From: Ralstonia soli
Lineage (GTDB): Bacteria; Pseudomonadota; Gammaproteobacteria; Burkholderiales; Burkholderiaceae
DNA length: 64,000 bases
Assembly: GCF_023955655.1 (NCBI RefSeq)
Contig: NZ_JAMXHT010000002.1
Span: 248,001 to 312,000, forward strand
Reading direction: 5' to 3'
The position numbers and the translations under genes were made by a program. Each line of letters begins with the position of its first letter. Position 1 is the first letter of the stretch. A model generated the notes under the pieces. It did no database searches. It was not told the origin of the DNA and saw nothing but the letters and a program-made list of their open reading frames with translations. Shown in pieces: positions 1 through 9,290 of this stretch.

Positions 1-714
1 GACCTGATCATGCGCGGGGACGTGGGGCCCGGCACGAACCCTGACTTTGCGCTGGCCATGAAGTATCTGTTCGACCGCGAGCAGATGAAGCGGACCATTG
101 CGCTGGGCAACGCCGTGATCGCCAACGACCAGCCGATCGACCCGACCAACCGCTTCTACTTCAAGGGATTGCCGCAGCGCCCGTTCGACCTGGACAAGGC
201 CAAGTTCCACCTGAAGAAATCCGGCGTGAGCGGAAAGGTTCCGGTGGTGGCATCGCCGGCGGCCACGTATTCGGTGGAGATTGCGCTGGTGCTGCAGCAG
301 ACCGCGCAGCGCATCGGGCTGGATCTGGACGTCAAGCGCATGCCGGCCGACGGTTACTGGTCCAACCACTGGCTCAACAGCCCGGTGGGTTTTGGCAACG
401 TCAACCCGCGCCCGAGTGCCGACACCATCCTCACGCAGTTCTTCAAGTCCGATGCAGCGTGGAACGAGTCGCGCTGGAAGAACCCCAAGTTTGACCAGTT
501 GCTGATGGCCGCACGCGCGGAAACGGACGTTGCCAAGCGCAAGCAGATGTATGCGGACATGCAGACGATGATCCACGACGAGGCCGGCATCGGCATTCCG
601 ATGTTCCTGGCCAGCATTGACGGGCACACGTCCAAGCTCAAGGGTTTCTCGGCGATCCCGCTGGGCGGCCTGATGGGCTATGCGTTTGCTGAGCACGTTT
701 GGCTTGAAGCCTGA
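1..714 (+). CDS. ABC transporter substrate-binding protein, family 5 (C-terminal part)
   Basis: The reading frame is open from the first base, so the start lies outside the window; about 237 residues remain. The sequence has the C-terminal lobe features of peptide/nickel/dipeptide-type binding proteins (SBP_bac_5): the stretch ALAMKYLFDREQMKRTI, a late segment in which a short peptide is aligned (KRKQMYADMQTMIHDEAG), and an ending in IPMFLASIDG. In this family the protein binds its ligand in the periplasm and delivers it to the two permeases. Two permease genes and a double ATPase follow in the same direction, so this is the first visible gene of a complete importer operon. The ligand cannot be read from the sequence; the downstream dehydrogenases hint at an organic acid or amino-acid-derived compound. 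Confidence 0.85.
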   Translation, partial: DLIMRGDVGPGTNPDFALAMKYLFDREQMKRTIALGNAVIANDQPIDPTNRFYFKGLPQRPFDLDKAKFHLKKSGVSGKVPVVASPAATYSVEIALVLQQTAQRIGLDLDVKRMPADGYWSNHWLNSPVGFGNVNPRPSADTILTQFFKSDAAWNESRWKNPKFDQLLMAARAETDVAKRKQMYADMQTMIHDEAGIGIPMFLASIDGHTSKLKGFSAIPLGGLMGYAFAEHVWLEA

Positions 715-768
715 CGGCGCGCCCGGGGTGTCAATGGCGTTCTTGCCCAAGGTGATGAAGGAGCTGTC

Positions 769-1725
769 ATGAATCGAGTCATCCTGAAGCTGCTGGCGCG
801 GCGGGTGGCGCTGGCGTTGCTGTCGCTGCTGGCGGTGTCGGTGATCGTCTTCTCGATCACCGCCGTGCTGCCGGGCGACGCGGCGCAAGAGCAGTTGGGG
901 CAGGACGCCACACCCGAGGCGCTCGCGGCGCTGCGCGCACAGATGGGGCTGAACGTGCCGGCACCGCAGCGCTATGCACACTGGCTGGCCGGCATTGCAC
1001 GCGGTGACCTGGGCCAATCGACCACCACGCAGATGCCGGTGGCCGACCTGGTGGCGAGCCGCTTGCCCAACTCGCTGCTGCTCGCCGCGGTGACGGCGCT
1101 GTTCTCGGTGCCGGTTGCGCTCAGCCTCGGGGTGGCTTCGGCCGTGTGGCGCGGGTCGTGGTTCGACCGGCTGGCATCCACGGCTTCGGTGGCGGTGGTG
1201 TCGGTGCCCGAGTTCCTGGTGGCGACGCTGGCGGTGCTGGTGTTTGCCGTCAAGCTGCGCTGGTTGCCAGCGCTGTCATACGTCAACGACATTGAATCGC
1301 TCGGCCAGATGTTGCAGGCCTTTGCCATGCCGGTGCTCAGTCTGTGCTGCGTGATCGTCGCGCAGATGATGCGCATGAGCCGCGCGGCCGTCATTGACCA
1401 GCTCGAGGCGCCGTATATCGAGATGGTCCGCCTCAAGGGCGCTTCGCCGATGCGTGTGGTACTGGCGCACGCCTTGCCAAACGCCGTGGGGCCGATCGCC
1501 AATGCGGTGGCACTGTCGCTGTCGTACCTGCTGGGCGGGGTGATCATCATCGAGACGATTTTCAACTACCCCGGCATCGCCAAGCTGATGGTCGATGGCG
1601 TGTCGCAGCGCGACATGCCGCTGGTGCAGGCCTGCGCGATGATCTTCTGCGCCGGCTACCTGCTGCTCGTGACCACTGCCGATGTGCTGGGCATCGTTGC
1701 CAACCCGCGTCTGCGGCACCGCTGA
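769..1725 (+). CDS. ABC transporter permease, DppB type
   Basis: A 318-residue inner-membrane protein with about six hydrophobic segments. The N-terminal helix (residues 10-30) is followed by the periplasmic region with the DppB/OppB-type text LPGDAAQEQLG and by the cytoplasmic coupling loop near residues 220-245 (EMVRLKGASPMRVVLAHALPN), which docks on the ATPase. The length is usual for the family. It lies 54 bases after the binding-protein gene. The start is the ATG preceded by GGAG. The stop codon falls in the first copy of a short tandem repeat at 1721-1753. Confidence 0.9.
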   Translation: MNRVILKLLARRVALALLSLLAVSVIVFSITAVLPGDAAQEQLGQDATPEALAALRAQMGLNVPAPQRYAHWLAGIARGDLGQSTTTQMPVADLVASRLPNSLLLAAVTALFSVPVALSLGVASAVWRGSWFDRLASTASVAVVSVPEFLVATLAVLVFAVKLRWLPALSYVNDIESLGQMLQAFAMPVLSLCCVIVAQMMRMSRAAVIDQLEAPYIEMVRLKGASPMRVVLAHALPNAVGPIANAVALSLSYLLGGVIIIETIFNYPGIAKLMVDGVSQRDMPLVQACAMIFCAGYLLLVTTADVLGIVANPRLRHR

Positions 1726-1753
1726 AATCGCGCTGAAATCGCGCTGAAATCGC
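1721..1753 (+). repeat. three perfect 11-bp tandem repeats over the permease stop codon
   Basis: The unit GCTGAAATCGC occurs three times head to tail at 1721-1731, 1732-1742 and 1743-1753, and a degraded fourth start (GTTGATA) follows. The TGA stop of the upstream permease is inside copy 1, so copy-number change would not alter that protein but would change the 43-base spacer to the next permease gene. Confidence 0.95.
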
Positions 1754-1768
1754 GTTGATACGGATCCT

Positions 1769-2686
1769 ATGAATAAGAGCCTGACGATGGAAACCACGCC
1801 TACCTCTCCAACGTTGCCGGCTACCACGCCGCCGCCTGCCCCGCGCCACCGGGTCCGGCACCTGCTGAGCAGCTTTGGCATCACGGGCCTCATTGGCCTG
1901 ACGGTGTTGGTGTTCTGGCTGCTGGCAGCCGTGGTCGGCCCCGCGCTGCTGCCGGCCCACCTGATCACCAATGGCGACGGCAATGGCGATGTGTTCGGGC
2001 CCATGAGCGCCGCGCACTGGTTCGGCACCGATTACCTCGGCCGCGACATGTTCGTCCGCGTGGTCGAAGGTGCGCGCTACACGGTGGGCGTAGCGCTGGT
2101 GGCCACCCTGCTGGCCAGCGGCACGGGCACGGTGCTGGCGCTGTTTGCGGCGGCCATGGGCGGGCTGGTCGATGCCACATTGAGCCGCGTGCTCGATACG
2201 CTCACGGCCATCCCGAGCAAGATGTTCGCCCTGCTGATGGTGGCGGGCTTCGGCTCGTCGGTGACGATGCTGGTGGTGACGGCGGCCATCATCTACGTGC
2301 CGGGGGCGTATCGCATTGCACGCTCGCTGGCGGTCAACATCAACGCGCTGGATTACGTGGTCGTGGCACGCACGCGCGGCGAGGGCACGCTGTACATCAT
2401 GCTGCGCGAGATTCTGCCGAACATTCTCGGGCCCATGCTGGCCGATCTGGGGCTGCGCTTTGTGTATGTGGTGCTGCTGCTGGCGAGCCTGAGCTTCCTC
2501 GGTCTCGGCATTCAGCCGCCGTCGGCCGACTGGGGTTCGCTCGTGCGCGAGAACATCGGGGCGCTGCCGGACGCGGGCGCCTCCGTCATCGTGCCGGCGC
2601 TGGCCATTGCCAGCCTGACCATCGCCGTCAACATCGTCATCGACAACCTGCCGGGCCGCGCGGCTCGCGAACGAGGAGGGCGTTGA
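1769..2686 (+). CDS. ABC transporter permease, DppC type
   Basis: A 305-residue permease. It has a proline-rich cytoplasmic N-terminus (residues 8-30), a first membrane helix at about 35-60, the DppC-type text HWFGTDYLGRDMFVRVVEGAR at about 89-109, and four to five further helices. The EAA loop (ARTRGEGTLYIMLREILPN) is recognisable but diverged from the usual form. The C-terminus carries LSFLGLGIQPPSADWG, strongly conserved in this permease class. The ATG at 1769 has only a weak ribosome site; ATG 1787 is an alternative. The gene overlaps the ATPase upstream region, which indicates a tight operon. Confidence 0.9.
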   Translation: MNKSLTMETTPTSPTLPATTPPPAPRHRVRHLLSSFGITGLIGLTVLVFWLLAAVVGPALLPAHLITNGDGNGDVFGPMSAAHWFGTDYLGRDMFVRVVEGARYTVGVALVATLLASGTGTVLALFAAAMGGLVDATLSRVLDTLTAIPSKMFALLMVAGFGSSVTMLVVTAAIIYVPGAYRIARSLAVNINALDYVVVARTRGEGTLYIMLREILPNILGPMLADLGLRFVYVVLLLASLSFLGLGIQPPSADWGSLVRENIGALPDAGASVIVPALAIASLTIAVNIVIDNLPGRAARERGGR

Positions 2687-2688
2687 AT

Positions 2689-4326
2689 ATGGGCGCGTCC
2701 GTCGTTGTAGAGGGCCTGCGCATTACCGCAGGCGAACAGACCCTCGTAGAGAACCTCAGCTTCGCCATCCAGCCCGGCGAGGTACTGGCGCTGATTGGTG
2801 AATCCGGCTCGGGCAAGACCACCACCGCGTTGGCGCTGATGGGCTATGCGCGCCACGGTTGCGAGATTGCCGGTGGCAGCGTGCGCATCGGCGAGGTTGA
2901 CGTCCTGCACCTGCCGGCCGCCCAGCAGCGCGCCCTGCGCGGGCGCACTGTGGCCTATATCGCGCAGAGCGCGGCGGCGTCATTCAACCCGTCGCGCACG
3001 ATCCTGGATCAGGTGGTGGAGCCGGCACGCATTCACGGCACGATGACGCGCGCGCAGGCGGAAGCCAAAGCCGTACAGCTGTTCCGCGAACTGGCGCTGC
3101 CCAATCCGGACACCATCGGCCAGCGCTATCCGCACCAGGTCTCCGGCGGCCAGCTGCAGCGGCTCATGGCGGCGATGGCGCTCATCACCGATCCGGATCT
3201 CGTGATCCTAGACGAGCCCACCACCGCGCTGGATGTGACCACGCAGATTGAAGTGCTGCGCGCGTTCCGCCGCGTGGTGCGTGAGCGTCGCGCCACCGCC
3301 GTCTATGTGAGCCACGACCTGGCCGTGGTGGCGCAGATGGCGGATCACATCCTGGTGCTGCGTGGCGGCCAGATGCAGGAGCTGAATCCGACGGCGCACA
3401 TCCTGGCCGCGCCCGATCACGATTACACGAAGAGCCTGCTGGCCGCAGCCCGGCCCGCAGCCCGCCCCGCCGAACGCTGCATGGGCGAGGGCGAACTGCT
3501 GCTCGACGTACACGAACTGGGCGCCGGATACGGACCGGTGGATGCCAAGGGCCAGCCGGCCACGCGCATTCTCGATGACATCAACTTCAAGCTCTATCGC
3601 GGACAGGCCATTGGCGTGATCGGCGAATCGGGCTCGGGCAAGACCACGCTGGCGCGGGCCATTGCGGGCCTCATTGCGCCGTGCCAGGGCAACATGATGT
3701 TTGCCGGCCGCGAGCTCAAGCCGCTGCTTGCCAATCGGACCCATGAAGAGCTGCGCCGCATCCAGATCGTCTTCCAGATGGCCGATACGGCGCTCAACCC
3801 GTCGCACACCATCGAGCGCATCCTGGCGCGGCCGCTGCAGTTCTACAAAGGTTTGAAGGGCGAGGCGTTGCAGCGGCGCATTCGCGAGCTGCTCGACCTC
3901 GTGCGGCTGCCGCACAGCGTGGCGCAACGTCTGCCGGGTGGGCTGTCGGGTGGGCAGAAGCAGCGGGTGAATCTGGCGCGCGCGCTGGCCGCCGAGCCCG
4001 ATTTGATTCTTTGCGACGAGGTGACTTCCGCGCTCGACACGGTGGTGGGTGCGGCGGTGCTCAACCTCATGGCCGACCTGCGGCGCGATCTGGGCGTGTC
4101 GTACCTGTTCATCAGTCACGACCTGCATACCGTGCGGGCCGTGTGCGACGAGATCGTCGTCATGCAGCATGGCCGCAAGCTCACGCAGGTGGCGCGCGCC
4201 GATTTTGATCGCGGCCCGCACCATCCGTATTACGAACAACTCGCCAACTCAGTGCCGGAGCTGCGCCAGGGGTGGCTTGATGAGCGGGACCGCTTGATGC
4301 CCCATCCAGCGGCCCTCTCTGCCTAA
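2689..4326 (+). CDS. ABC transporter double ATPase (fused DppD/DppF type)
   Basis: A 545-residue protein with two complete ATPase modules in tandem, powering the importer from the cytoplasm. Each half has a Walker A (GESGSGKTT at about 42-50 and again at about 317-325), a signature (VSGGQLQRL; LSGGQKQRV) and a Walker B (LVILDEPTTALD; LILCDEVTSALD). The typical peptide-transporter ending of the first half is visible (HDYTKSLLAA). The ATG at 2689 is chosen over the TTG at 2683 because a strong GAGGAGG site lies 8-9 bases before it; the ATG is three bases after the permease stop. Fusion of the two ATPases in one chain is common in this subfamily (GsiA/YejF-like). Confidence 0.92.
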   Translation: MGASVVVEGLRITAGEQTLVENLSFAIQPGEVLALIGESGSGKTTTALALMGYARHGCEIAGGSVRIGEVDVLHLPAAQQRALRGRTVAYIAQSAAASFNPSRTILDQVVEPARIHGTMTRAQAEAKAVQLFRELALPNPDTIGQRYPHQVSGGQLQRLMAAMALITDPDLVILDEPTTALDVTTQIEVLRAFRRVVRERRATAVYVSHDLAVVAQMADHILVLRGGQMQELNPTAHILAAPDHDYTKSLLAAARPAARPAERCMGEGELLLDVHELGAGYGPVDAKGQPATRILDDINFKLYRGQAIGVIGESGSGKTTLARAIAGLIAPCQGNMMFAGRELKPLLANRTHEELRRIQIVFQMADTALNPSHTIERILARPLQFYKGLKGEALQRRIRELLDLVRLPHSVAQRLPGGLSGGQKQRVNLARALAAEPDLILCDEVTSALDTVVGAAVLNLMADLRRDLGVSYLFISHDLHTVRAVCDEIVVMQHGRKLTQVARADFDRGPHHPYYEQLANSVPELRQGWLDERDRLMPHPAALSA

Positions 4327-4343
4327 TAAGACAAAGGAGCGAC

Positions 4344-5432
4344 ATGATTCCCGCATTCCGTATTGCGATCATCCCCGGTGACGGCATTGGCAAGGAGGTC
4401 ATGCCCGAGGGCTTGCGTGTAATTCAGGCCGCAGCCGAGCGCTTCGGCTTCGAGCTGGAGTGCCACACCATCGAATGGGCCAGCTGCGACTACTACCAGC
4501 AGCACGGCAAGATGATGCCCGACGACTGGAAAGCGCAGCTCAAGGGCATGGACGCGATTTTCTTTGGCGCTGTGGGCTGGCCGCAGACGGTGCCCGACCA
4601 CATCTCGCTGTGGGGCTCGCTGCTCAAGTTCCGCCGCGAGTTCGACCAGTACATCAACCTACGCCCGGTGCGCCTGTTTGAAGGCGTGCCGTGTCCGCTG
4701 GCCAACCGCAAGCCCGGCGACATCGACTACTACGTCGTGCGCGAAAACACCGAGGGCGAATACACCTCGCTCGGCGGCATCATGTACGAAGGCACCGACC
4801 GCGAGATCGTGATCCAGGAATCGGTCTACTCGCGCAAGGGCGCCGAGCGCTTGCTGAAGTTCGCCTTTGATCTCGCGCAGAGCCGCGCGCGCAAGCACGT
4901 GACGCTCGCCACCAAGAGCAACGGCATCGCCATCAGCATGCCGTGGTGGGACGCCCGCGCGGATGAAGTCGCGCAACACTACCCCGACGTCACGCTCGAC
5001 AAGCAGCACATCGACATCCTGACCGCGCGTTTTGTGCTGCAGCCGGGCCGTTTTGATGTGGTGGCCGCCACCAACCTGTTCGGCGACATCCTCTCGGACC
5101 TGGGCCCCGCGACCACCGGCACGATTGGCCTGGCACCGTCGGCCAACCTGAACCCGGATCGCACGTTCCCCTCGCTGTTCGAGCCGGTGCACGGCTCCGC
5201 GCCGGACATCTACGGCAAGAACATCGCCAACCCAATTGCGATGATCTGGTCGGGCGCGCTGATGCTCGATTTCCTGACGCAGGGGCAGGGGCCTGGGCGC
5301 GCGGCGCACGATGCCATCGTCGCCGCCATCGAGGCAGTGCTCAAGGACGGCCCGCGTACGCCGGACCTGGGCGGCACGGCCAACACCACGCAGGTGGGCG
5401 AGGCGATTGCCGCTCTTGTTGCCGCCGCTTGA
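4344..5432 (+). CDS. tartrate dehydrogenase/decarboxylase-like NAD-dependent beta-decarboxylating dehydrogenase
   Basis: A 362-residue enzyme of the isocitrate/isopropylmalate dehydrogenase family. The start IAIIPGDGIGKEVMPEG and the motifs VRENTEGEYTSLGG, TKSNGI (catalytic lysine) and NLFGDILSDLGP (metal-binding aspartates) are intact. The text AVGWPQTVPDHISLWGSLLK is the form seen in tartrate dehydrogenases (TtuC/YeaU) rather than LeuB. The family oxidises tartrate, D-malate or related 2-hydroxy acids with NAD and Mn/Mg. It starts 17 bases after the ATPase stop with an AAGGAG site, so it belongs to the transporter operon; the transported ligand may feed into its substrate. The exact substrate is unproven. 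Confidence 0.85.
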   Translation: MIPAFRIAIIPGDGIGKEVMPEGLRVIQAAAERFGFELECHTIEWASCDYYQQHGKMMPDDWKAQLKGMDAIFFGAVGWPQTVPDHISLWGSLLKFRREFDQYINLRPVRLFEGVPCPLANRKPGDIDYYVVRENTEGEYTSLGGIMYEGTDREIVIQESVYSRKGAERLLKFAFDLAQSRARKHVTLATKSNGIAISMPWWDARADEVAQHYPDVTLDKQHIDILTARFVLQPGRFDVVAATNLFGDILSDLGPATTGTIGLAPSANLNPDRTFPSLFEPVHGSAPDIYGKNIANPIAMIWSGALMLDFLTQGQGPGRAAHDAIVAAIEAVLKDGPRTPDLGGTANTTQVGEAIAALVAAA

Positions 5433-5455
5433 TCCATCTTCTGCAGACCCGAACC

Positions 5456-6925
5456 ATGTCTCTCGCCCTGACCCGCACCGATCTGATCCGCAACGCCAAC
5501 TACATCGCTGGCGAATGGGCGGCCACCGCTGGCCCGTTGCTGGAAGTGACCGATCCTGCGACCGGTGACGTCATTGCCCGCGTGCCCGATTCGGGCGCAG
5601 CCGAAGCACGCGCCGCGCTCGAAGCCGCGCATGCGGCCTTCCCGACCTGGCGCAAGGTGCCCGCCAAACAGCGCGCGCAGATCATCAAGCGCTGGAACGA
5701 TCTGGTGCTCGCGCATCAGGATGATCTAGGCAAGCTGATCTCGCTGGAACAAGGCAAGCCGCTGGCCGAAGGCAAGGGCGAAGTGTCCTACGCCGCAAGC
5801 TATATCGAATGGTTTGGCGAACAGGCCACGCGCATGAATGGCGAGGTCATTCCCGCACCGGTGCCGGGCCGGCGCATGTTTGCGCTCAAGGAGCCGGTGG
5901 GTGTGGTCGCGGCCATTACACCGTGGAATTTTCCGGCGGCGATGATTGCGCGCAAGATTGCACCGGCGCTGGCCGTGGGCTGCACCGTGGTCTGCAAGCC
6001 GGCCGAAGACACGCCGTTGACGTCGCTGGCCCTGGTGCGCCTCGCGCAGGAAGCGGGTGTGCCGCCGGGCGTGCTCAACATCGTCACCGCCTCGCGCGAA
6101 CGCACGCCCGAGGTGGTGGATGTGTGGCTGGACGATGCGCGCGTGCGCAAGATCACGTTTACGGGCTCCACCCCCGTGGGTAAGCACCTCGCGCGCCGCA
6201 GTGCAGACACGTTGAAAAAGCTCTCGCTCGAGCTGGGCGGTAACGCGCCCTTCATCGTGTTCGAGGATGCTGACATCGACGCCGCTGTGGATGGCTTCAT
6301 GGCCGCTAAATTTCGCAATGGCGGGCAGACCTGCGTGTGCCCGAATCGTGTGTTCGTGCATGACGCCGTGCACGACGCGTTTGCGACCAAGCTGGCGGCG
6401 CGCGTTGCCGCACTCAAGGTCGGGCCGGCCAGCGATCCGGCGTCGCAGATCGGTCCGATGATCAACGCGCGCGCCGTCGAGAAGATCGACCGGCATGTGC
6501 GGGATGCCATCGCGAAGGGGGCCAAGCTGTTGACGGGCGGCGAGCGCCTGACGCAGCTCGGCGCAAACTATTACGCGCCCACTGTACTCACCAACGCCGA
6601 CGCAACCATGGCCTGCGCGTGCGAAGAAACCTTTGGCCCCGTGGCGCCGCTCACGCGCTTCACCACTGAAGCCGACGTGATTGCCGCCGCCAACGACACG
6701 CCGTTCGGCTTGGCTGCCTATTTCTACAGCCAGGATGTGCGCCGCATCTGGCGCGTGGCCGAAGCGCTGGAGAGCGGCATTGTCGGTATCAACGAAGGCG
6801 CGCTCGCTGCCGAGGCCGCCCCGTTTGGCGGGGTGAAGGAATCGGGCTACGGCCGAGAGGGCTCCGTCCATGGATTGGACGACTACCTCCACACCAAGTA
6901 CGTCTGCCAAGGTCAGCTCGACTGA
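5456..6925 (+). CDS. NAD(P)-dependent succinate-semialdehyde-type aldehyde dehydrogenase
   Basis: A 489-residue aldehyde dehydrogenase most like GabD. It carries the cofactor-site text ITPWNFPAAMIARKIAPAL, the catalytic glutamate in LELGGNAPF, the catalytic cysteine C293 in NGGQTCVCPN, and the C-terminal SSADH-type ending APFGGVKESGYGREGS. GabD enzymes oxidise succinate semialdehyde to succinate; related members take glutarate semialdehyde or other short semialdehydes. The ATG at 5456 is used because the preceding in-frame TTG (5429) overlaps the upstream gene and adds nine unconserved residues. It is the last gene of the importer operon; a terminator follows at 7005. Confidence 0.88.
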   Translation: MSLALTRTDLIRNANYIAGEWAATAGPLLEVTDPATGDVIARVPDSGAAEARAALEAAHAAFPTWRKVPAKQRAQIIKRWNDLVLAHQDDLGKLISLEQGKPLAEGKGEVSYAASYIEWFGEQATRMNGEVIPAPVPGRRMFALKEPVGVVAAITPWNFPAAMIARKIAPALAVGCTVVCKPAEDTPLTSLALVRLAQEAGVPPGVLNIVTASRERTPEVVDVWLDDARVRKITFTGSTPVGKHLARRSADTLKKLSLELGGNAPFIVFEDADIDAAVDGFMAAKFRNGGQTCVCPNRVFVHDAVHDAFATKLAARVAALKVGPASDPASQIGPMINARAVEKIDRHVRDAIAKGAKLLTGGERLTQLGANYYAPTVLTNADATMACACEETFGPVAPLTRFTTEADVIAAANDTPFGLAAYFYSQDVRRIWRVAEALESGIVGINEGALAAEAAPFGGVKESGYGREGSVHGLDDYLHTKYVCQGQLD

Positions 6926-6957
6926 TCACTTGCACCGAACGACTTGATACAGGCATG

Positions 6958-6981
6958 AAAAACGGCGGACTGCGTCCGCCG
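6958..6981 (-). terminator. rho-independent terminator of the M1 peptidase gene
   Basis: Read on the minus strand, an eight-pair GC stem (CGGCGGAC/GTCCGCCG, three-base loop) is followed by five U. It lies about 60 bases after the minus-strand peptidase stop. Confidence 0.6.
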
Positions 6982-7004
6982 GAAATCAGGAGCCAACGTT
7001 GTAG

Positions 7005-7039
7005 CGGGCCGCATCGTAAGACGCGGCCCGTTTGCTTTT
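7005..7039 (+). terminator. rho-independent terminator of the importer operon
   Basis: The stem CGGGCCGC (7005-7012) pairs with GCGGCCCG (7023-7030), and TTTGCTTTT follows. It ends the rightward operon just before the convergent peptidase gene. Confidence 0.65.
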
Positions 7040-7043
7040 GCGC

Positions 7044-9290
7044 TTACCGCTTGATGTCAGTCAGGTGCTTCATGACGCCTTCGTAGCGGAATGTATGGAT
7101 CGGGCGATCCATCGACTGCATCTGCTGCAGTTGCACCGCTTGCGGACGCAGCGAGCCGGTCGGCGTGACCGACTGCGCGGCCAGTGTTGCCACCGCCGGC
7201 TGGAAGTTCTGGATGCCGACGATCTGGTCATACAGCGCCTTGTCGATGATCTGCGCGTTGTACAACTGCGTGGCGTCGCCCGCGATGTTGGTCGTCGCCG
7301 CCTTGTTGGTGATGGAACCGGCCTGCGCCAGCAGCGCGCTCCACAGCGTGGGGCTGTAGTTGGTCACGTAGTAGTCCAGGCCGCTCGGGTTGGCGAGCAC
7401 GGCTGAGCACGTCGGCAGCGTGACCTGCGCGGTCTGCTGGTCCAGCACGACAGTCTGCGTCTGGCCGAAGTTGTCGCCGTAGGCCAGCGTGAGCGGAATG
7501 TTCCACTGGTAGCCGGAATAGACGTTCTTGTTCGGGAAGGCACTCTGCGTGATGGTCAACACGTTCTGGTTGGTGGCGGGGTTGCACTGCGCGTCGATGG
7601 TCACGAGCGGCACGCCGGTCTGGCGCACGAAGCTGTCGCCCACCTTGCTGACCATGCCCGCGGGCTTGCCGCTGGCGGCTTCCAGTTCTGCCCACAGGCG
7701 CGGTGGCGTGCCGTTGCCGAACTTGTATTTGTTCAGGTAGCTCTGCAGACCCTTGCGCATCGCATCCTTGCCGACGTAGTTCTCCAGCATCTGCAGGACA
7801 TGGCCGCCCTTGTTGTAGGCAAAGCGGTCCAGGAAGTCCATCGAGCCGGCATCGCTCAGGTTGTGCTGCACCGGCACGGCGGTCGGCTGCAGGTCCAGTG
7901 TCATCACACGTTGCTTGACTGCCGCATAGCCATCCCACGTATTGCCCTGGAACTCGGGGTGCAGCGTGATCTTGGTGACGTTCTCGAACCAGTTGGCGAA
8001 GGATTCGTTCAGCCAGATGTCGTCCCACCAGTCGAGCGTGACGAGGTCGCCAAACCATTGGTGTGCCAGCTCATGCGACACCACCACGAACGAGCGCGCT
8101 TTGCCCATCGAGTGGACGGTCGTGGGTGCCCCATCGGGCGGCACCAGCACCTGGTCGGCAAATTCGAAGATGGCACCCCAGTTCTCCATGCCGCCAAAGC
8201 CCGCGTTCTTGTTGTTGTAGCTGTCGTTGGCAACGATGGTGTCCATCTTGTCGAACGGCAGGGGGATCTGGAAGTAGTTGTAGTAGTGGTTCAGCGCTTC
8301 CTTCGTGAACTGCATGCCGGCCACCGCCGAGTGCGCCTCGCCGGGCGGCACCCACCAGCGCAGGCGCATGCTGCTGCCGTCAAGCGGGTTGGTGAACTGG
8401 TCTTCCAGAATGTCGAACTTGCCGCCGCCGAAGAACAGAAGGTAAGCCGGCATCGACGGCGTCTTGGCAAACGAGACCAGTTGGTAGCCATCCGGCAGCT
8501 TGGTCGCGCCGGTCTGCTTGCCGTTGGCCACGGCCTTCCAGTCGCCCGGGATCTCCGCCGTCACCTCGAAAGTGTTGCGGAAGGCCGGCTCATCCCAGCT
8601 CGGGAACCACTCGCGCGCGAAGTTCGATTCACCCTGCGTGACGATGGCGTCGGAGCTCTCACCAGTCGCTGCCTGCAGGCCCAGCTTGAAGATGCCCTCG
8701 GCCTTGGTGAAGTTGATCGTGCCTGTCCATTCCATATGGAGCACGTAGTTGCCGGGCTTGATGTCCCCGGTCGGGTCGCGCAGGTCGTAGAAGGCGCCTT
8801 GTGATTGCGGGATCGGCACAAGCACGCGCGACGGGCCGCCCGACGTGGGCGTGAGCGTCAGGCGCGAGGCATCGAACTTCAGATCGCGCACGGCCAACGT
8901 GACAGCGCCGGTCTGCTTGGTGACCTTGATCTCGACATCGGCACGGCCCGAGAAGCTGTTGAGGTCTGCACTCGGGCGGAACCACAGCTTGTAATTGACT
9001 GGCTTGATGGTGTCCGGCAGCTCCACCGGCGGCACGGATGCGTCGACGGCCGGGGCAGGCGCATTGGTGTTGCCGGTATTGGCATTGCCCTGCTGCTGCG
9101 AGCCGTTTGCGTCGACCTTGCTGCCCGCCGGGGTGAGCGCATCATCTCCACCGCCGCCGCAGGCGGCCAGAATCAGCGCGGCCGCAGCCTGCGCCACGAG
9201 CGCCAGCTTGAATGAGCGGCGCGCTCGCAGGTCGCCCGTGTGGCTTGCGTGTGTCGTGGCCGTACGACGCTGGGTTGTCAAATCCCGCAT
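7044..9290 (-). CDS. M1 family aminopeptidase, predicted lipoprotein
   Basis: A 748-residue gluzincin. The N-terminus has a basic region, a hydrophobic run and a lipobox ending in LAAC, then GGGG and a low-complexity linker, so it is predicted to be lipid-anchored outside the inner membrane. The substrate-binding GGMENWG and the zinc site HELAHQW with LNESFANW (glutamate 19 residues on) lie at about residues 350-430 and are intact. M1 enzymes remove N-terminal residues from peptides. The start at 9290 is chosen for its AGGAG site; an earlier in-frame ATG (9398) would place 36 non-signal residues before it. The C-terminal ERAP1-like region is short. Most bacterial M1 enzymes are cytoplasmic, so export is notable. 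Confidence 0.88.
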   Translation of the reverse strand: MRDLTTQRRTATTHASHTGDLRARRSFKLALVAQAAAALILAACGGGGDDALTPAGSKVDANGSQQQGNANTGNTNAPAPAVDASVPPVELPDTIKPVNYKLWFRPSADLNSFSGRADVEIKVTKQTGAVTLAVRDLKFDASRLTLTPTSGGPSRVLVPIPQSQGAFYDLRDPTGDIKPGNYVLHMEWTGTINFTKAEGIFKLGLQAATGESSDAIVTQGESNFAREWFPSWDEPAFRNTFEVTAEIPGDWKAVANGKQTGATKLPDGYQLVSFAKTPSMPAYLLFFGGGKFDILEDQFTNPLDGSSMRLRWWVPPGEAHSAVAGMQFTKEALNHYYNYFQIPLPFDKMDTIVANDSYNNKNAGFGGMENWGAIFEFADQVLVPPDGAPTTVHSMGKARSFVVVSHELAHQWFGDLVTLDWWDDIWLNESFANWFENVTKITLHPEFQGNTWDGYAAVKQRVMTLDLQPTAVPVQHNLSDAGSMDFLDRFAYNKGGHVLQMLENYVGKDAMRKGLQSYLNKYKFGNGTPPRLWAELEAASGKPAGMVSKVGDSFVRQTGVPLVTIDAQCNPATNQNVLTITQSAFPNKNVYSGYQWNIPLTLAYGDNFGQTQTVVLDQQTAQVTLPTCSAVLANPSGLDYYVTNYSPTLWSALLAQAGSITNKAATTNIAGDATQLYNAQIIDKALYDQIVGIQNFQPAVATLAAQSVTPTGSLRPQAVQLQQMQSMDRPIHTFRYEGVMKHLTDIKR

